A program made the position numbers and the translations under genes. The notes beneath the pieces are model-generated. The model was not told where the DNA came from. It ran no database searches and saw only the letters and a list, made by a program, of their open reading frames with translations. This document shows, in pieces, positions 34,638 to 42,687 of a DNA stretch of 64,000 nt. The stretch's first letter is position 1. Every line of letters begins with the position of its first letter. This DNA is from Desulfocorpusculum sp964414345 (GTDB taxonomy: Bacteria > Desulfobacterota > Desulfocorpusculales > Desulfocorpusculum): positions 1 through 64,000 of the forward strand of contig CAYPWF010000010.1 of NCBI GenBank assembly GCA_964414345.1, read 5' to 3'.

Positions 34638-35177
34638 TCACCCCTTCAAAAGAGTTTCTTTAATGCCCGCAAGCTGCGTGCGGACACTGCCGTCAAAAAC
34701 CGTATCCCCTATCTGTGTGACCACCCCGCCGATGAGCTCCGGCTCCTGCTGCACCTGAAGGAATACCTGTTTGCCGGTCATGGTTTCCAAACGCTTCTTG
34801 AGCTCCTGGAGGATTGCTTCATCCAGGGGAACCGCCGAGGCCACCTTGGCAGTCACCCTGCCTGCCAGCTCATCTGCCAGGGCCTCGTAGCAGCGCACTA
34901 TGTCCTTGAAGGAACCTATCCTGCGTTTGTCTACGAGAAGGAGAAGAAAATTCCTCACCACCTGGGAGAGATTCAGCCTCTTGTGTATGGCGCCGAGGAG
35001 ACCTTTCTTGTCCTCCCTTTCATAAATGGGATTCACCATCACGGCCCTAAGCTCCGGGCTGGCCTCCAGCACTTCCTGAAAGGCCTTGAGCTCCCGGCCG
35101 TACTGCTCGTACTGCCCGTCTTCCTGTCCTATCTGAATGAGCGCCCTGGCGTAGCGTTTTGCTATGATCTCGTTCAT
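34638..35177 (-). CDS. atpH: F1Fo ATP synthase delta subunit
   Basis: 179-residue peripheral-stalk subunit (OSCP family): N-terminal AKRYARALIQIGQEDG and the C-terminal GGVVTQIGDTVFDGSVRTQL motif are diagnostic. Its start overlaps the atpF stop by one base (TGATG). Confidence 0.96.
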   Translation of the reverse strand: MNEIIAKRYARALIQIGQEDGQYEQYGRELKAFQEVLEASPELRAVMVNPIYEREDKKGLLGAIHKRLNLSQVVRNFLLLLVDKRRIGSFKDIVRCYEALADELAGRVTAKVASAVPLDEAILQELKKRLETMTGKQVFLQVQQEPELIGGVVTQIGDTVFDGSVRTQLAGIKETLLKG

Positions 35178-35755
35178 CAGGCCGTCTTCCCCACGCTCTC
35201 CACGTACTGTCGGTTCAACCTTTCATGGTCCTTGGGATCGATGCGTTCTTTAAGGAGCGCCTCGGCAATGCGCGTGGCCAGCTCCACCGCTTCCTTGCGC
35301 AGTATGGATTGGGCTTTCTTCAGTTCCTGCTCGGCCGTGATCTGGGCCTGTTTGCGGATCTTTTCCGCCTCTTTTTGGGCATTGGCCAAGATACGTTCTT
35401 TCTCCAAGCGGCCCTGCTCCAGAAGCATGCTCTTGAGCTCTTGCATCTCCTTCTGGGCCTGGGCCAGTTTCTTCTCCATCTCCTTAAAACGGACCTCGGC
35501 TTCAAGCTTGGCTCGCTCAGCTTCCTCCAAGGCCTCTTTCACGCCCTGCTGTCTTTGGTTCAAGAAATTGCGTACAGGCTTTCTGAGAAAATAATAAAGA
35601 AGCCCGGCCAGTAAAATGAAGTTCACCACCCGCATGGCCAAGGTGAAACCGCTTTCCAGCTCCACCTCATGGCCTCCGCCGGATGCAAGGGCCCAAGCCG
35701 GAAGCATCCAGGCCAGGATCACAAGAAAGCTTTTCCAAGAGCTCCTGCCCATCAT
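35177..35755 (-). CDS. atpF: F1Fo ATP synthase b subunit (first of two b-type subunits)
   Basis: 192 residues. An N-terminal hydrophobic segment resembling a signal (SFLVILAWMLPAWALA) is followed by a second TM segment (VVNFILLAGLLYYFL), then a long charged coiled coil. The extra N-terminal hydrophobic region is common in delta-proteobacterial b subunits. Its start overlaps the stop of the b' gene (ATGA). Confidence 0.93.
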   Translation of the reverse strand: MMGRSSWKSFLVILAWMLPAWALASGGGHEVELESGFTLAMRVVNFILLAGLLYYFLRKPVRNFLNQRQQGVKEALEEAERAKLEAEVRFKEMEKKLAQAQKEMQELKSMLLEQGRLEKERILANAQKEAEKIRKQAQITAEQELKKAQSILRKEAVELATRIAEALLKERIDPKDHERLNRQYVESVGKTA

Positions 35756-36186
35756 CTGAGGCCCCTCCCCAGGATTTTCTCGGCCATTTCCAGGCCTAGG
35801 GTGTCCGCCTGGGCCCTAAGGGCCTGCCTGGCCTGCTGGAGTTGCTCTTCCAGGATCTTTCTGGACTCCTCCACCGAGCGGCTCGCCTCTAGACGGGCCT
35901 GCTCCAGAAGCTTTCGCTCCGCCTCGGTCCCCTCTGCCTTTAGTTTTTCCTTCTCGGCCGCGGCTGCACTCTTGGCCTTCTGGAGCTCAGCCTGGTATTG
36001 CTCCCACTGAATGGAGGCGCGCTCCTGGAACTCCCGGACCGAGCGCTCAGAGGCCTCCATGCGGCGCCTGCGCTCATCCAGAACTCCTAGGATAGGCTTA
36101 TAGAGGAACTTGTTGAGGAGCCAAAGAAGGACCAGAAAATTGCCCATCTGGATGAGGAGCGTGTAATCGAGCTGGATCACGGCCAC
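35752..36186 (-). CDS. F1Fo ATP synthase b' subunit
   Basis: 144 residues: a single N-terminal TM helix (LLIQMGNFLVLLWLLNKFLY) and a coiled coil (YQAELQKAKSAAAAEKEKL). Paired b' and b genes at the head of the operon imply a heterodimeric peripheral stalk. The operon contains no atpI, atpB (a) or atpE (c), which must lie elsewhere. Confidence 0.93.
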   Translation of the reverse strand: MAVIQLDYTLLIQMGNFLVLLWLLNKFLYKPILGVLDERRRRMEASERSVREFQERASIQWEQYQAELQKAKSAAAAEKEKLKAEGTEAERKLLEQARLEASRSVEESRKILEEQLQQARQALRAQADTLGLEMAEKILGRGLR

Positions 36187-36303
36187 CTCCGCATCAGCCT
36201 GGATATGTGATGCAGGACCAAGGATTCACCCCCCCCGATCCTGCGCCTCTCCCGAAAGGAACAGGAAATTCAGAACTTACACGGCCGCCTCGCGAGCTTT
36301 GCT

Positions 36304-36332
36304 CTTTTATCAAAATTCCAGGGCCATGTCAA
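36304..36332 (-). promoter_or_regulatory. Putative promoter of the atp operon
   Basis: On the minus strand: TTGACA (36332-36327), 17-bp spacer, TAAAAG (36309-36304), about 117 bp before the b' start codon. Confidence 0.55.
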
Positions 36333-36356
36333 GTCAGTCGCGCCAACCCGCGCGAT

Positions 36357-36387
36357 AAGAAAACCCCGCTTGGAAATCCAAGCGGGG
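36357..36387 (-). terminator. Rho-independent terminator after the secreted-protein gene
   Basis: A perfect 10-bp stem (CCCCGCTTGG / CCAAGCGGGG) with a 4-nt loop; on the minus strand it is followed by TTTTCTT. It lies 92 bp after the 36479 stop and insulates that gene from the atp promoter. Confidence 0.85.
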
Positions 36388-36478
36388 TGTGGTGCTTTCG
36401 TTTCTTCTGACACGGCTGGAAAGAGCCAAGCATCCGCCGCTTTTTTACGAGCCTGTCTCTTTAAGGAATCCCCTGGGT

Positions 36479-36847
36479 CTAACGCGCCTCCACGATAAGC
36501 CTTGTGGTGCTACCCCCTGAATCCACAATGGTGGCAAACCCTCGCACCTTCTTCTTGGAGCCGTTGAAGGTGAACTTGCAAGTGGCTGCATATACGTCAG
36601 AGCTGGTGTAAGTCACCTGCTGGGCAACGCCTGGTGAAATTGTAAGAGTCCCCTCTGCCTTAACAACTCCCCCGTCGATCAATTCAGCGTTCACCTGAAC
36701 CGAGCCTGGACCCAGATTCAATACTGTACAGCCAAGAACGTCTCCATTGCTTCGAAGAGGCGGAGTCCAAAGCTCCACAGCGAATGCCGAACCCACAAAT
36801 GCCAAGGCCAGAGGTAAAACCAGGATCAAGCTCGCGCTCTTTTTCAT
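36479..36847 (-). CDS. Hypothetical secreted protein
   Basis: 122 residues with a Sec signal peptide (MKKSASLILVLPLALAFVGS, cleavage near AFA-V). The mature part is a beta-rich domain of about 100 residues with two Cys (LGCTVLN and AATCKFTF) that could form a disulfide, resembling the many small secreted DUF-type proteins, none of which I can name. The start has GGGGGGAG upstream. It is a single gene with its own strong terminator. Confidence 0.72.
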   Translation of the reverse strand: MKKSASLILVLPLALAFVGSAFAVELWTPPLRSNGDVLGCTVLNLGPGSVQVNAELIDGGVVKAEGTLTISPGVAQQVTYTSSDVYAATCKFTFNGSKKKVRGFATIVDSGGSTTRLIVEAR

Positions 36848-36937
36848 GATTGCTCCCCCCTTTTTTTTGAACCCCTTTTCCCGCGGACATTAGCACGCTC
36901 CCTCCATGGTGTCAAGGAGCTGCGTCCGCCGACCCTT

Positions 36938-37360
36938 TTAGCTTCCTTGAAGCTCCAGGGCGTTGAAGAAGTAGGCAATCTCCACCCTGGCGTTTTCGGG
37001 GGAGTCGGAGCCGTGCACTATGTTTTGCTCCACGTTGTCTGCAAACTGTCTTCTGATGGTGCCGGGCTGTGCATCCTTGGGGTTGGTGGCCCCCATTACC
37101 CTTCTGGTCCTGGCTATGGCCTCCTCTCCTTCCAAAACCATCACCACTGCAGGGCCTGAGCTCATGAAATCAGTAAGGCTCTCAAAAAAAGGCTTTTCTT
37201 TGTGAACCGCATAAAAACCTTGGGCCTGGGTTTTTGTCATTCGAACCATCTTAAGGCCCACGACCCTGAGTCCCTCTTTTTCAAACCTTCCTATGACCTC
37301 CCCTATGAGATTCTTTGCCACCCCGTCCGGCTTCACTATGGAAAGTGTCCGTTCCAGCAT
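36938..37360 (-). CDS. ndk: Nucleoside diphosphate kinase
   Basis: 140 residues, transferring gamma-phosphate between NTPs and NDPs. N-terminal ERTLSIVKPDGV, FESLTDFMSSGP and the active-site motif NIVHGSDSPENA with phospho-His are present. ATG 37360 follows GGAGG by 5 bp; the frame opens 4 codons earlier at a GTG. Confidence 0.96.
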   Translation of the reverse strand: MLERTLSIVKPDGVAKNLIGEVIGRFEKEGLRVVGLKMVRMTKTQAQGFYAVHKEKPFFESLTDFMSSGPAVVMVLEGEEAIARTRRVMGATNPKDAQPGTIRRQFADNVEQNIVHGSDSPENARVEIAYFFNALELQGS

Positions 37361-37428
37361 CTCTTCCTCCACCTCCTTTTTCTAGGTCTCCTTTTAGGCC
37401 TCCCAAGCTTCTTTAGGCCTTTTTTATC

Positions 37429-39267
37429 TCAGCCTCCATTTTTGCCGTCCGCCTCAACCATCTTGGCCAGCTCGTCGAACTTCATGTCAGCAGCCAGAAT
37501 GCCCACGATCTCGTCCTGCTCATTACGAATGGGGGCCGAGACCGTTACCGCCAGCTGGTGGGTGAAACGGGACACATAAAAATCCGTCACGTGGCTCTTG
37601 CCGTCCCTCAAAGGCCCTATGAACCAGGGCCTGTCCGAGTAATCCTCTTCTATGACCACAGGGGGGTACTTAGACCTGTCCACTATTTGAGTGATGAGCT
37701 TGGTGGTTATTCTGCCCTCCATGTTGGTTACATACACCCACTGAATAAAAGGATTCTCTTCTGCCACGGCCTCCATGAGGGGTTCCTGCTGGGCCGGATC
37801 CATGGAACGCATCTGGGGCTTTTCAGCCATTTCCTCTATGAGGTGCACTGCAACATCTGCGGCCTTCTGCTTGAGCAACTGAAGATCGCTTACGAAGTAC
37901 TCGGGCAGATATTTCTTGGCAAGCCTTCTCATCTCCTCCGAGCCTATGGCCGTGGTGCGGCCTTCCTCGTACTGGCGCATGATGGCCTTGTACATCTTGG
38001 TCACCCCTGGGTGTCTCTTGTCCACCATGCGGGGGCCCGTGAGCTTAAGGTGGGTGTTCACCCAGTGCACCACACCGGCCATTCCCGACTTGTCCGTCAT
38101 GATTACGCTCAAGGGCCTGTGAAGGAACTTTTCGGTGTTGAAGATTGAATAGATCTCCGGGTTCTTGAGAATACCGTCCACATGCACCCCGGCCGAGGTG
38201 GCGTTGAACTCCGAGCCTGCAAACGGGTAATTGGGAGGAAGCCTGAGGCCTATTTCCCTCTCCATGTACTCGGCTATCTCGGTGATCACCGTGGTGTCCA
38301 TACCGTCGTGCTGGCCGCGAAGAGAGATATACTCTATGACCAGGGCCTCCACCGGAGTGTTGCCGGTTCTCTCCCCCAGGCCCAACAGGGCTCCATTGGC
38401 GGCACTGCAGCCGTAAAGCCAAGCTGTGGTGGCGTTTATGAGGGCCTTGTGGAAATCATTGTGGCCATGCCATTCCAGGAGCCGGCCCGGCACCCCGGCA
38501 TCGTCAATCATGGCCCTGACCAGCTTGTCCACGGCCCTGGGAAGAGCCGCACCTGGGTAGGTCACCCCAAGGCCCAAGGTGTCGCAAAGCCGTATCTTTA
38601 TATCTATGCCGCTTTCCTCCCTGAGCTTCATCAGCTCTTTTGCCAGGGGAACGCAAAAACCGTAAATGTCCGCTCTGGTCACATCCTCGAAGTGGCATCT
38701 GGGGATTATACCGTGGTTCAGGGCGGCCTTTGCCAAAGAGAGATACTCCTCAAAGGCCTTTCTTCGATTCCAGCCCAGTTTCAGGAAAATGTGGTAATCG
38801 GAAATGGACATGAGCATCCCGGTTTCCTTGAGCCCCATGTCCTTTACCAATCGAAGGTCATCCCTGTTGGCCCTTATCCAGGCCGTAACCTGGGGGAATC
38901 TGAAATCCCTGGCCAGACATCTTTCCACCGCCTCCCTGTCTCTGGGGCTGTAAAGGAAAAACTCGCACTGCCGTATCACCCCGTCTCGACCTCCCAGCCT
39001 ATGGAGCATCACATACAGGTCTTCTATCTGCCTAGGGGTGAAGGGAGGGCGAGCCTGCTGCCCGTCCCTGAAGGTGGTGTCCGTTATGTACATGGCAGGG
39101 GGAGGATTGATGGGGATGATCTTCTGATCAAAATCTATCCTGGGGATCTCATCCACCGGGAAGACCCCTCTCAGCAAGTTGGGCTCCCCAACATCCCTTA
39201 AATCAGGTTCCTCAAACTTGGAAAGTTCGTGATAAAGAATCCTTTTTTCCCTGTCCCACTTGGCCAT
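37429..39267 (-). CDS. Re-citrate synthase-like enzyme fused to C-terminal Cache-like domain
   Basis: 612 residues. Residues about 35-455 belong to the isopropylmalate/homocitrate synthase (DRE-TIM) family and closely resemble the Re-citrate synthase of Clostridium kluyveri as I recall it: TDTTFRDGQQARPP (62-75), CHFEDVTRADIYGFCVP (191-207), metal ligands HGHND (267-271) and GERTGN (298-303). That enzyme makes citrate from oxaloacetate and acetyl-CoA with opposite stereochemistry to GltA, using a divalent metal. Residues about 460-605 form an extra domain not found in the 450-residue enzymes; FIQWVYVTNMEGRITTKLI, DYSDRPWFIGPLRDGK and TVSAPIRNEQDEIVGILAAD look like a PDC/Cache sensor fold. No signal or TM helix is seen, so it should be cytoplasmic. 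ATG 39267 follows GGGAGG. Homocitrate or isopropylmalate synthase activity is an alternative. Confidence 0.75.
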   Translation of the reverse strand: MAKWDREKRILYHELSKFEEPDLRDVGEPNLLRGVFPVDEIPRIDFDQKIIPINPPPAMYITDTTFRDGQQARPPFTPRQIEDLYVMLHRLGGRDGVIRQCEFFLYSPRDREAVERCLARDFRFPQVTAWIRANRDDLRLVKDMGLKETGMLMSISDYHIFLKLGWNRRKAFEEYLSLAKAALNHGIIPRCHFEDVTRADIYGFCVPLAKELMKLREESGIDIKIRLCDTLGLGVTYPGAALPRAVDKLVRAMIDDAGVPGRLLEWHGHNDFHKALINATTAWLYGCSAANGALLGLGERTGNTPVEALVIEYISLRGQHDGMDTTVITEIAEYMEREIGLRLPPNYPFAGSEFNATSAGVHVDGILKNPEIYSIFNTEKFLHRPLSVIMTDKSGMAGVVHWVNTHLKLTGPRMVDKRHPGVTKMYKAIMRQYEEGRTTAIGSEEMRRLAKKYLPEYFVSDLQLLKQKAADVAVHLIEEMAEKPQMRSMDPAQQEPLMEAVAEENPFIQWVYVTNMEGRITTKLITQIVDRSKYPPVVIEEDYSDRPWFIGPLRDGKSHVTDFYVSRFTHQLAVTVSAPIRNEQDEIVGILAADMKFDELAKMVEADGKNGG

Positions 39268-39416
39268 CCCATCACCTCCCTCGGATGGTCAATAAGCTCC
39301 CATGAGTTGGACCGTAAAACCTAACATTTGGGAAGTCGGGCGGGGTGCACCCTGCCCCCAACCTTGATCTGACTGCTTATTTGGAGCTTACTCCCCGGGC
39401 GGGGATAGACCCGCCA

Positions 39417-41210
39417 CTACCTGTGCCTAACCTGTATCCAGAGCTCTTCCAGTTGCTTGGGTTCCACTTGGGCAGGGGCCTCTGTGAGAAGACAGGCTCC
39501 CCTTTGAGTCTTGGGAAAAGCGATCACATCCCTGATTGTGGCCGCTTTTGCCATCAGCATGATAAGCCGGTCAAAGCCGAAGGCTATTCCGCCGTGAGGC
39601 GGGGTACCGTAGGCAAGAGCCTCCAAGAGGAACCTGAACTTCTCCTGGACTTCCTGCTCCGGGATACCCAAAGCCCTGAAAAGGGCCATTTGAAGATCCA
39701 GTCTGTGGTTACGGATGCTCCCGCCGCCTATCTCGTTTCCGTTCAAAACCAAATCATAGGCTCTGGCCCTCACCTGGGCCGGATCCACCTCCAAGAGGTG
39801 AAGATCCTCCGGGTGGGGGGCAGTGAAGGGGTGATGAACTGCGGCAAATCTTCCCTCGGCACTGTCATATTCCAGGAGGGGGAACTCGGTCACCCAGAGG
39901 AACTTAAACTCCTCCTCCTGAATCAGACCCATCTTTTTCCCGAAGTGGCTTCTGAGAATATCCAAGGTGGGGTTCACCACCGGGAGATCCCCTGCCACAA
40001 ACAGGATCAGATCACCTGGTTGCAAGCCAGCCAGCTGTGCCACCTCTTGTTGCTCGGCGTGGCTCAAGGCCTTGGCCACCGGGCCCTGCCACCCCTCAGG
40101 GAGCAGCTTCACCCAGGCCACACCCTTGGCTCCTGTTTGCACCTGGTAGTGCAGCTTTAGATTCTCCTCCCCCTGCATTCTGTCCAGCTCGGCCCTGGAC
40201 AAACCAGCCATACCCTTCAAGGGAAGAGCCTTAACCACCCCTCCTTTTTCAACGGCCTGGGCGAAAAGCTTGAAGCCGCTTTTTCGGAAGACCTGGCTTA
40301 AGTCCACCAACTCCAAGCCGTAGCGGATGTCAGGTTTGTCCGTGCCGAAGCGAGCCATGGCCTCCTGGTAGGTCAACCTGGGAAAAGGCCTGGGAAGCTC
40401 AATGCCTAAGGTCTGCCGGAAAAGGGCAGCCACCAGCCCTTCGGCCAGCTCCTGCACTGCCAGCTCGTCCACAAAGGACATCTCCAGGTCTATCTGGGTG
40501 AACTCCGGCTGCCTGTCCTTTCTGAGATCCTCGTCCCTGAAGCACTTCACTATTTGGAAATAGCGGTCAAAGCCAGCCACCATCAAGAGCTGTTTAAACA
40601 ACTGGGGAGACTGGGGAAGGGCGTAGAAACGCCCTGGTTGCAGACGGCTGGGCACCAGGAAATCCCTTGCGCCCTCAGGAGTGCTTCGGGTTAGAAACGG
40701 GGTTTCCACCTCCAAGAAACCCTTTTCGTCCAAGAAACGCCTCACCGTCTGCATGGCCCTGTGCCTAAGGAGGAAATTGGAGAGCATCCTAGGCCTTCTC
40801 AAATCCAGATACCTGTAACGCAGCCTCACGTTTTCGGCCACCTCGGCCTCGTCCTCTATGGGAAAAGGAGGGGGAAGCGACTCGTTCAGTACCGAGAGCC
40901 TGCCCACCGCCACCTCCACTTTTCCGGTAAGGATTTTGGGGTTTTCCGTCTCAGGGGGCCTCTTGCGCACCTCCCCCTCCAATTCCAACACAAACTCGCT
41001 TCTGACCCCCTGTGCTTTAAGGTGGGCCTCTGGGGAAGTCTCGGCATTTATCACCACCTGAACTATACCGGTTCGGTCCCTAAGGTCGATGAATATAACC
41101 CCTCCCAGATCCCTTACGGTCTGGACCCAACCAGCCAATCGGACTTGCCTGCCGATCTGCTCTTCTCTTATTTCCCCGCAACCGTGGGTCCTGGAGAAAA
41201 CCTTGGCCAC
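39417..41210 (-). CDS. aspS: Aspartyl-tRNA synthetase
   Basis: 597-residue bacterial-type class II synthetase: N-terminal OB-fold anticodon-binding domain (GWVQTVRDLGGVIFIDLRDR), motif 2 (FRDEDLRKDRQPEFTQIDLE), a GAD insertion (about 290-420) and motif 3 (GIAFGFDRLIMLM). It lies 3 bp after hisS in a two-gene operon. Whether it is discriminating or also charges tRNA-Asn cannot be decided from this window. Confidence 0.97.
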   Translation of the reverse strand: MAKVFSRTHGCGEIREEQIGRQVRLAGWVQTVRDLGGVIFIDLRDRTGIVQVVINAETSPEAHLKAQGVRSEFVLELEGEVRKRPPETENPKILTGKVEVAVGRLSVLNESLPPPFPIEDEAEVAENVRLRYRYLDLRRPRMLSNFLLRHRAMQTVRRFLDEKGFLEVETPFLTRSTPEGARDFLVPSRLQPGRFYALPQSPQLFKQLLMVAGFDRYFQIVKCFRDEDLRKDRQPEFTQIDLEMSFVDELAVQELAEGLVAALFRQTLGIELPRPFPRLTYQEAMARFGTDKPDIRYGLELVDLSQVFRKSGFKLFAQAVEKGGVVKALPLKGMAGLSRAELDRMQGEENLKLHYQVQTGAKGVAWVKLLPEGWQGPVAKALSHAEQQEVAQLAGLQPGDLILFVAGDLPVVNPTLDILRSHFGKKMGLIQEEEFKFLWVTEFPLLEYDSAEGRFAAVHHPFTAPHPEDLHLLEVDPAQVRARAYDLVLNGNEIGGGSIRNHRLDLQMALFRALGIPEQEVQEKFRFLLEALAYGTPPHGGIAFGFDRLIMLMAKAATIRDVIAFPKTQRGACLLTEAPAQVEPKQLEELWIQVRHR

Positions 41211-41213
41211 CCC

Positions 41214-42509
41214 TCACCCCCTTTTCTCCCGGGAATCCGGCCTTTCTCTCCATCCTGCCATAACCTGCCCCATTCGAGCCAATTCCACCTCCACTTGAGC
41301 AGCTTGCAGCATGTCCCTCAAAGGAGCTTTTCCCGAGGCCAGTTCCTGTTCCCCAAGAATAAGCACCCTCCTGGCTCCCAGCTTGTCAGCCCGCCGAAGC
41401 TGCGCTTTCAGGCTGCCTCCTCTGAAGTCCATCTCGGCCTTTACCCCGGCCCTTCTGGCCCTCTCAACCCACAAGAATGCCTCCCTAGAGGCCTTCTCCC
41501 CCAAAGCCGCCACAAAGAGCTCCAAGGCTCGCCCCTGCAGGACCCCCTTTTGTTCAAGAACCGAAACCAGCCTCTCCTCTCCCACCGCAAAGCCTATGCC
41601 TGGCAAGTCGGGCCCGCCCAGCTCACTTATAAGCCCGTCGTAACGCCCCCCGCCGCAAACTGCGTTTTGGGCTCCCAAGGTCTTGCTCAAAACCTCGAAG
41701 GTGGTCCTTCGATAATAGTCCAATCCGCGCACTATGAACGGGTTCAAGGAGAAAGGAACCTCCAAGAGGCTCAAGTGCTCCTTGACCCTCTCAAGGTGTT
41801 CAGCACAGGCTTTGCAGAGCCCCTCCAGGATGCTTGGGGCCCCCTCCAGGGCTTTCCTGCATCCTTCCACCTTGCAGTCGTATATCCTCAAAGGGTTCAC
41901 GGAAAGCCGCCTGGTGCAATCCGCGCACAAGGATGATTTGCGGCCTTCCAGGTAGGCCACCACGCTGGATCGAAAGCCCGGCCTGCACTCGGGGCAGCCC
42001 AGGGAGTTTACTTGGAACTCCAGCTCCCTTAGGCCCAGCTCCTGGAAAAAAGCCCTCAGGGCAGCCAGCAGCTCTGCGTCCGTTCTGGGATCTGGAGAAC
42101 CCAGCACCTCTGCGTCAATCTGGTGGAACTGGCGGTATCTTCCCTTCTGGGGCCTCTCGTAACGAAACATGGGGCCTATAAAGTAGAGCTTTTGAACAGG
42201 CTCACTTTGGTGCAGGCCATGCTCTATGTACGCCCTGAGTATCCCTGCTGTGGCCTCGGGTCTGAGGGTAAGGGAGATCCCGCTGCGATCCGCAAAGCTG
42301 TACATCTCCTTTTCCACTATATCGGTGGACTCCCCGATGCTCCTGGCAAAGAGCTCTGTGCGCTCCAGTATGGGAATCCGAATCTCCTGAAACCCGTACA
42401 GCTCCAGCACGCTGCGGGCGGTCTGCTCCACCCGCTGCCAAAGTTCAACCTCTGGGCCCAGCACGTCCCTGAAGCCCCGCACTGCCTGAATCGGGCTCTT
42501 GCGTTCCAT
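41214..42509 (-). CDS. hisS: Histidyl-tRNA synthetase
   Basis: 431-residue class II synthetase: motif 2 (FIGPMFRYERPQKGRYRQFH), HisA signature (GLDYYRRTTFEV), GGGRYDGL and GIGFAVGEERL, and a C-terminal anticodon-binding domain (about 330-425). A small Cys cluster (CPECRPG, CADC, CKVEGCRKA, CKAC) in the insertion region suggests a zinc-binding insert, as seen in some bacterial HisRS. ATG 42509 (MERKSPIQ) is preferred over the upstream frame start at 42563. Confidence 0.97.
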   Translation of the reverse strand: MERKSPIQAVRGFRDVLGPEVELWQRVEQTARSVLELYGFQEIRIPILERTELFARSIGESTDIVEKEMYSFADRSGISLTLRPEATAGILRAYIEHGLHQSEPVQKLYFIGPMFRYERPQKGRYRQFHQIDAEVLGSPDPRTDAELLAALRAFFQELGLRELEFQVNSLGCPECRPGFRSSVVAYLEGRKSSLCADCTRRLSVNPLRIYDCKVEGCRKALEGAPSILEGLCKACAEHLERVKEHLSLLEVPFSLNPFIVRGLDYYRRTTFEVLSKTLGAQNAVCGGGRYDGLISELGGPDLPGIGFAVGEERLVSVLEQKGVLQGRALELFVAALGEKASREAFLWVERARRAGVKAEMDFRGGSLKAQLRRADKLGARRVLILGEQELASGKAPLRDMLQAAQVEVELARMGQVMAGWRERPDSREKRG

Positions 42510-42533
42510 GTGTGATCCCTCACAAAAAAGAAA

Positions 42534-42563
42534 AATATAGACCAGCTGCGCTTGGATCGTCAA
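42534..42563 (-). promoter_or_regulatory. Putative promoter of hisS-aspS
   Basis: On the minus strand: TTGACG (42563-42558), 18-bp spacer, TATATT (42539-42534), 24 bp before the hisS start. A second TTGACG lies 7 bp further upstream. Confidence 0.5.
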
Positions 42564-42631
42564 TCGTCAAGTTTTCTCCTAGGTAAATAGCCTTACCCTC
42601 TTGAAACCTTTCAGCAGAGCCCCTCTGTTTC

Positions 42632-42660
42632 TTGACACCCTTTTCCGCCCGGGCTAGATT
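42632..42660 (+). promoter_or_regulatory. Putative promoter of the larC-pgpA-cinA-thpR-recA unit
   Basis: TTGACA (42632-42637), 17-bp spacer, TAGATT (42655-42660), 27 bp before larC. It is divergent from the hisS promoter. Confidence 0.55.
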
Positions 42661-42687
42661 AGGCCTGCCTCTTAGAAAATTAAAAGG

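Noticed and set aside
38182..39201. 339-codon plus-strand frame opposite the Re-citrate-synthase-like gene
   Set aside because: Antisense shadow with low-complexity composition.
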